Positions 60,607 to 64,000 of a stretch of 64,000 bases of DNA are shown piece after piece. This stretch comes from Hyphomicrobiales bacterium. GTDB taxonomy: Bacteria; Pseudomonadota; Alphaproteobacteria; Rhizobiales; Rhizobiaceae. Each line of letters begins with the position of its first letter. Positions within the stretch are counted from its first letter, which is position 1. The stretch lies in NCBI GenBank assembly GCA_900466875.1, contig UBNQ01000016.1:212769-276768 (forward strand), read 5' to 3'. Below the pieces are notes generated by a model. It was not told the origin of the DNA, did not search any database, and saw nothing but the letters and a program-made list of their open reading frames with translations. The position numbers were made by a program, and so were the translations under genes.

Positions 60607-61614
60607 CTACTTGGCGTCGATCACCTTCTGGGCGTCTTCGAGCGAATATTCGACATTCGCCACGCCACCCTTCTGTGTGTTTTTCAGGCTGTCTTCCAGG
60701 CTTGCCTGGTCGATGCTGAGGAACGGAACGACGAGATCCTTCTTGACCTCCTTGCCATCGAGGATCTGCTGAGCCACCCAGAAGGCGAGCGTCGAGACAC
60801 CGGGCGCGATGGAGACCGACATGGTCTCGTAACCGTCCTTGTCCTTTTGCTGTTTCCACCAGACGAGTTCGTCCTCGCGGTTGCCCATGACGATGGTCGG
60901 CGTTGGGCGCTTGGCGGCTGCAAAGGCCTGGGCTGCACCATAACCATCGCCGCCCTGGGTGACGACGGCTGCGACTTCCGGCAGGCTCGGCAGGATGCCG
61001 GCGACGGCGCGCTGGGCGACGTCCTGAGCCCAATCGCCGTTCACCGAACCGACGACCTTGAACTGTGGGTTCTTGGCGACGCCGGCTGCGATACCCGCAT
61101 GGATCTCGTCATCGACCGAAACGCCGGCCAGGCCGCGGATCTCGAGCAGGTTGCCGCCCTTAGGCAGTTTCTTGGCGAGGTAATCGACCTGGCTTTCACC
61201 CATTTTCTTGAAATCGACGGCGATGCGCCAGGCGCAAGGTTCGGTGACGATGCCGTCGAAAGACACGACGGTAATGCCGGCATCGCAGGCTTCCTTGATC
61301 GCACCGTTGAGTGCGGTCGGGGAGGCGGCGTTGATGACGATCGCGTCATACCCCTGCAGGATCATGTTCTGAATCTGGGCGGCCTGTTCGGTCGCCTGGT
61401 TTTCAGCGGTGGTGAAAGGGTCAGCTGCTGCAACAACGCCCTTCGATACCGCTTCCTTGGTGATCTTGTCCCAGCTCGTCAGCATCGCCTGACGCCAGGA
61501 ATTGCCGGCGTAATTGTTCGACAGCGCGATTTTCTTCGAAGACGTATCGGCGAGCGCCGGCCCGCATAGGCATGCGACTGCGACGGATGCCGCCAGCATC
61601 GTTCTGATGGTCAT
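60607..61614 (-). CDS. Periplasmic sugar-binding protein (ribose-binding family)
   Basis: 335 residues, peripla_BP_4 type. Residues 1-22 are a signal peptide (MLAASVAVACLCGPALA). Core: KKIALSNNYAGNSWRQAML near 27, MILQGYDAIVINAASPTALN near 84, FDGIVTEPCAWRIAVDFKK near 119 and VTQGGDGYGAAQAFAAAKRP near 220. The aromatic and Asn residues would hold a pyranose or furanose. First gene of the operon, divergent from the sensor-kinase gene at 61856. The sugar is unknown; the terminal lactonase points to an aldose oxidised to a lactone. Confidence 0.92.
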   Translation of the reverse strand: MTIRTMLAASVAVACLCGPALADTSSKKIALSNNYAGNSWRQAMLTSWDKITKEAVSKGVVAAADPFTTAENQATEQAAQIQNMILQGYDAIVINAASPTALNGAIKEACDAGITVVSFDGIVTEPCAWRIAVDFKKMGESQVDYLAKKLPKGGNLLEIRGLAGVSVDDEIHAGIAAGVAKNPQFKVVGSVNGDWAQDVAQRAVAGILPSLPEVAAVVTQGGDGYGAAQAFAAAKRPTPTIVMGNREDELVWWKQQKDKDGYETMSVSIAPGVSTLAFWVAQQILDGKEVKKDLVVPFLSIDQASLEDSLKNTQKGGVANVEYSLEDAQKVIDAK

Positions 61615-61855
61615 GATTTCCTCCCAAAAGCTCCCTGCATATCGTCCGGCCGCTCCTCAACGGTTGTTCCGGAGATAATGATTGCCCTGAGCCCCTTTTG
61701 CTCAGTAGATCGAGCATGGAGGAGATTATTGACAAAGTACAGGCGCATCCAAGCACGCTTTCTGCGGGCTTTCGCGCAATATCTGCGGGTTCCCGCAAGA
61801 CTTGAAGGAAAAGCTGACGCTTAAATAGACTTAAGGACTCGGAGGAGGTCCGCAC

Positions 61856-63103
61856 ATGCTCAATCCGGCGCGCAATTCGCTGTTCGACCGCTATCTGGGG
61901 ATTTCCCGGCTGTTGGCGGGCCAGCTCGATTTCGATTCCATCATCAAGGCGGTGGCCGAAGAGATCAGCCACATCATTCCGCACGATCATCTCGACGTCT
62001 GCATCAAGATGCTGGATGGCAAATACCATATTGCCTATGAGAGTGGGCTGGATACGGCCTGGAGCCAGCATCCGCCGGCGCTTCTGACGGGAAGCCCTAT
62101 CCGCACGCTGCTTTCCGGCAAGGTGGATTTCCTTCTTTCCGGCGATGCCTGCACCGATCCGCGCTTTCATTTCGAAGGTGCGTTTTCGAGCCCGATCATC
62201 GAACTTTCCCTTTGCAGTCGCTTGCATGTCCCGCTGAAAGTGCAGGGCGACGTGATTGGCGCTCTGAGTTGCTCAAGCCAGCAACGAGACCTTTATACGC
62301 AAGAGGATGTGGAGAACGCCCGTGCGGTGGCCGATCTTCTGGCGCCCTATTTCTTTGCTCTGCGCGCCGCGGAACAGGCGAAGCGCTCGGCCGTCATCGA
62401 AACGCAAGCCCGGGCCCGGGAAGAAGGACTGCGCTCCGGTGCGCTGAAATTGACCGAAGCACTGGAAGCGGAACGCCAGCGGATCGGCATGGACCTGCAC
62501 GACCAGACGCTTGCCGACCTGACTCGATTGACGCGCCGCATGGAGCGTCTGACCGATCTGCCTGTTGTGACAGGCGACGCGCTGGAACCACTTTGTCGGG
62601 CGATGCAGCAATGCATGCATGATCTTCGCCAGATCATCGAGGAAGCCAAGCCGACCGTTCTGCAACTTTTCGGGGTTGCGGAGGCGATCGAGAACCATCT
62701 CGAACGGTCAGTCAGGGAAAGCGGACAGCCGATCGAATGGAAGATGATCGACGAGAGTGGCGACAGCCTGCGCGATCTCAATCCAACCGTAGCCGTGGCG
62801 CTGTTCCGTATCGTTCAGGAAGCGGTCAACAATGCCATTCGTCATGGGCAGTCCGACACCATCATGGTGAGTATTACGAAAAGCGGCCACTCGCTTTGCA
62901 TTGAGGTGGAAGACGACGGACGCGGTTTTGTCGATCTGAAGGAAATGGCCGGGCATGGCATAGACAATATGAGAACCCGTGCGCGGCTGATTGCTGCGCG
63001 GTTCGAGATCGGTCGCAATCCGACCTGTGGCGCTGGGGAAGGCGGAACGCGCATGAGGCTGACGCTTCCGACAGATCACCCCATCCTGGTGGAGGTTTCG
63101 TGA
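61856..63103 (+). CDS. Cytoplasmic GAF sensor histidine kinase (HisKA_3 type)
   Basis: 415 residues with no membrane segment. Residues about 15-165 form a GAF domain (DFDSIIKAVAEEISHIIPHD, LHVPLKVQGDVIGALSCSSQ). HisKA_3 box ERQRIGMDLHDQTLADLTRL near 206 with phospho-His, followed by HATPase motifs FRIVQEAVNNAIRHGQ and HGIDNMRTRARLIAARFEIG. GGAGGAGG precedes the ATG. It overlaps its response regulator and is divergent from the sugar transport operon, which it may control in response to a cytoplasmic sugar metabolite. Confidence 0.9.
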   Translation: MLNPARNSLFDRYLGISRLLAGQLDFDSIIKAVAEEISHIIPHDHLDVCIKMLDGKYHIAYESGLDTAWSQHPPALLTGSPIRTLLSGKVDFLLSGDACTDPRFHFEGAFSSPIIELSLCSRLHVPLKVQGDVIGALSCSSQQRDLYTQEDVENARAVADLLAPYFFALRAAEQAKRSAVIETQARAREEGLRSGALKLTEALEAERQRIGMDLHDQTLADLTRLTRRMERLTDLPVVTGDALEPLCRAMQQCMHDLRQIIEEAKPTVLQLFGVAEAIENHLERSVRESGQPIEWKMIDESGDSLRDLNPTVAVALFRIVQEAVNNAIRHGQSDTIMVSITKSGHSLCIEVEDDGRGFVDLKEMAGHGIDNMRTRARLIAARFEIGRNPTCGAGEGGTRMRLTLPTDHPILVEVS

Positions 63104-63819
63104 TGGATGTCCTGATTGTCGAGGACGATGCGCTCCACCGCACTTTTCTCAATGAGGCGGTGCGGGCCGCACTGCCTGAATGCGGGCAGGTGATCGAGGC
63201 GGAGAACGGCTTGAAGGGTGAGGCGCAGGCGCGGACGTCGCGTGTCGAGCATGTCGTCATGGACCTCCAGATGAACGAGCGTAATGGGATAGAAGCGGCA
63301 CGCACGATCTGGCGTGAACGGCCGGATACTAAAATCCTCTTCTGGTCGAACTATTCCGACGAAGCGTATGTGCGCGGCGTAGCGAGGATCGTGCCGGAAG
63401 GGGCGACCTATGGTTATGTGTTGAAGTCGGCCTCCGAAGAACGTCTGAAACTCGCGCTGCGCAGTGTCTTCATCGAATCCCAGTGTGTGATCGATCGCGA
63501 GGTGCGCGGTATTCAGCAGAAGAGTTTCGGCAACTCTCCGGGTCTCACCGATGCCGAATATGAGATTCTCGTCGATGTGGCATTGGGGCTGACGGACAAG
63601 GCGATCGCCCAGCGAAAGCACCTGTCGCTTCGCAGCGTGCAGAACCGCCTGCAGCAGCTTTACGAAAAGCTCGGCGTTTATGAAACGCCGGGGCAGGGTA
63701 GCGAAGGCTGGTTCAATCTTCGCACGAGAGCGGTGGCGGTCGCTCTATCCCGCAAGGTCCTGAATGCGAGCGCGATCGAGCGTGCGGAGCGTGATCTCAG
63801 GCAATCAGCCGGCATCTAG
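63103..63819 (+). CDS. NarL/FixJ-like response regulator
   Basis: 238 residues; ATG 63103 overlaps the kinase stop by one base (GTG 63100 also possible), with GGAGG upstream. Receiver: DVLIVEDDALHRTFLNEAVR, phospho-Asp in EHVVMDLQMNERNG near 49, Lys in YGYVLKSASE near 104. The C-terminal HTH (LTDAEYEILVDVALGLTDKA, then SVQNRLQQLYEKLGV) is a LuxR-type domain in divergent form. A hydrophilic tail follows. Cognate partner of the upstream GAF kinase; likely activator of the divergent sugar ABC operon. Confidence 0.9.
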   Translation: MDVLIVEDDALHRTFLNEAVRAALPECGQVIEAENGLKGEAQARTSRVEHVVMDLQMNERNGIEAARTIWRERPDTKILFWSNYSDEAYVRGVARIVPEGATYGYVLKSASEERLKLALRSVFIESQCVIDREVRGIQQKSFGNSPGLTDAEYEILVDVALGLTDKAIAQRKHLSLRSVQNRLQQLYEKLGVYETPGQGSEGWFNLRTRAVAVALSRKVLNASAIERAERDLRQSAGI

Positions 63820-64000
63820 ATCACCGGACCACCGATGTTCCGTGTGGGGTGAGCCTTGAGCGTTGTTAATGCCGGGCACGAGGTGCATCAAAATTCAAGA
63901 TTTTAGCCCGTGTTGTGGTTTGTTCCAAATAAAATGTTTAAATTCAATGATTTGTGAGATTTTTGCAGTTTTGTGAAATTAGCCTGTTGACGTTTTTGGG
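63820..64000. other. AT-rich intergenic end of the window
   Basis: No gene. The last 120 bases are much more AT-rich than the coding regions, with TTGACG near 63988 as a possible -35 box for a gene beyond the right edge. No terminator hairpin after the response regulator was clear. Confidence 0.4.

Noticed and set aside
1..64000. CRISPR arrays, insertion sequences and rRNA genes
   Set aside because: No regularly spaced direct repeats, transposase motifs or rRNA-like sequence were noticed in the window.

Overview
The window looks like a secondary replicon (chromid or megaplasmid) or an integrated plasmid region of an alphaproteobacterium in the Rhizobiaceae (Rhizobium/Agrobacterium group). 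The evidence is RepA and RepB of the repABC type, an alphaproteobacterial LexA box (GAAC-N7-GAAC), a RirA-type iron box (TTGA-N9-TCAA), a RIME-like palindromic mosaic repeat, and many ABC-transporter catabolic operons with GC-rich codon use. The family assignment is an inference from these traits and not from a database search.

Region 1 (1-18.6 kb) is accessory. It holds, in order, a TerB-N/peptidoglycan-binding membrane protein cut by the left edge, a PAS-GGDEF diguanylate cyclase, a Phd-like antitoxin without a visible toxin, a PPP-family phosphatase, a DUF429 nuclease-like protein, an McrBC restriction pair, several unrecognised proteins, and a LexA-controlled operon of two unknown small proteins followed by umuD and umuC. 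It ends at a CAU-anticodon tRNA gene. The region has long spacers with decayed reading frames, as expected of a defence/stress island, but no integrase or transposase is visible.

Region 2 (19-40 kb) is metabolic. It contains uronate dehydrogenase with a ketoglutarate-semialdehyde-type dehydrogenase, an AI-2E-type permease, and a NarL-type two-component system. The most interesting part is a pair of divergent operons. One encodes a polar amino-acid ABC transporter, a HutC-like GntR regulator and an NtaA-like flavin monooxygenase. The other encodes an M20 N-carbamoyl amidase, a DUF917 (S-methylthiohydantoin desulfurase family) protein and a divergent urocanase. Together they suggest catabolism of a modified histidine or (S-methyl)thiourocanate. 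Pseudouridine degradation genes (psuK, psuG), a 6-phosphogluconate dehydrogenase and anmK follow.

Region 3 (40-47.5 kb) starts with repA-repB. Where repC should begin there is only a short repC-like peptide remnant, then a persulfide-dioxygenase-like hydrolase, a LysR regulator divergent from a glutathionyl-hydroquinone-reductase-type GST, a polytopic membrane protein and a YceI protein.

Region 4 (47.6-63.8 kb) carries eptA-dgkA with a PmrAB-like two-component system and matching direct-repeat operators, an fbpCAB ferric-iron transporter with a RirA-like box, and a ribose-type sugar ABC operon ending in an SMP-30 lactonase. Divergent from that operon is a GAF sensor kinase/response regulator pair that probably controls it.
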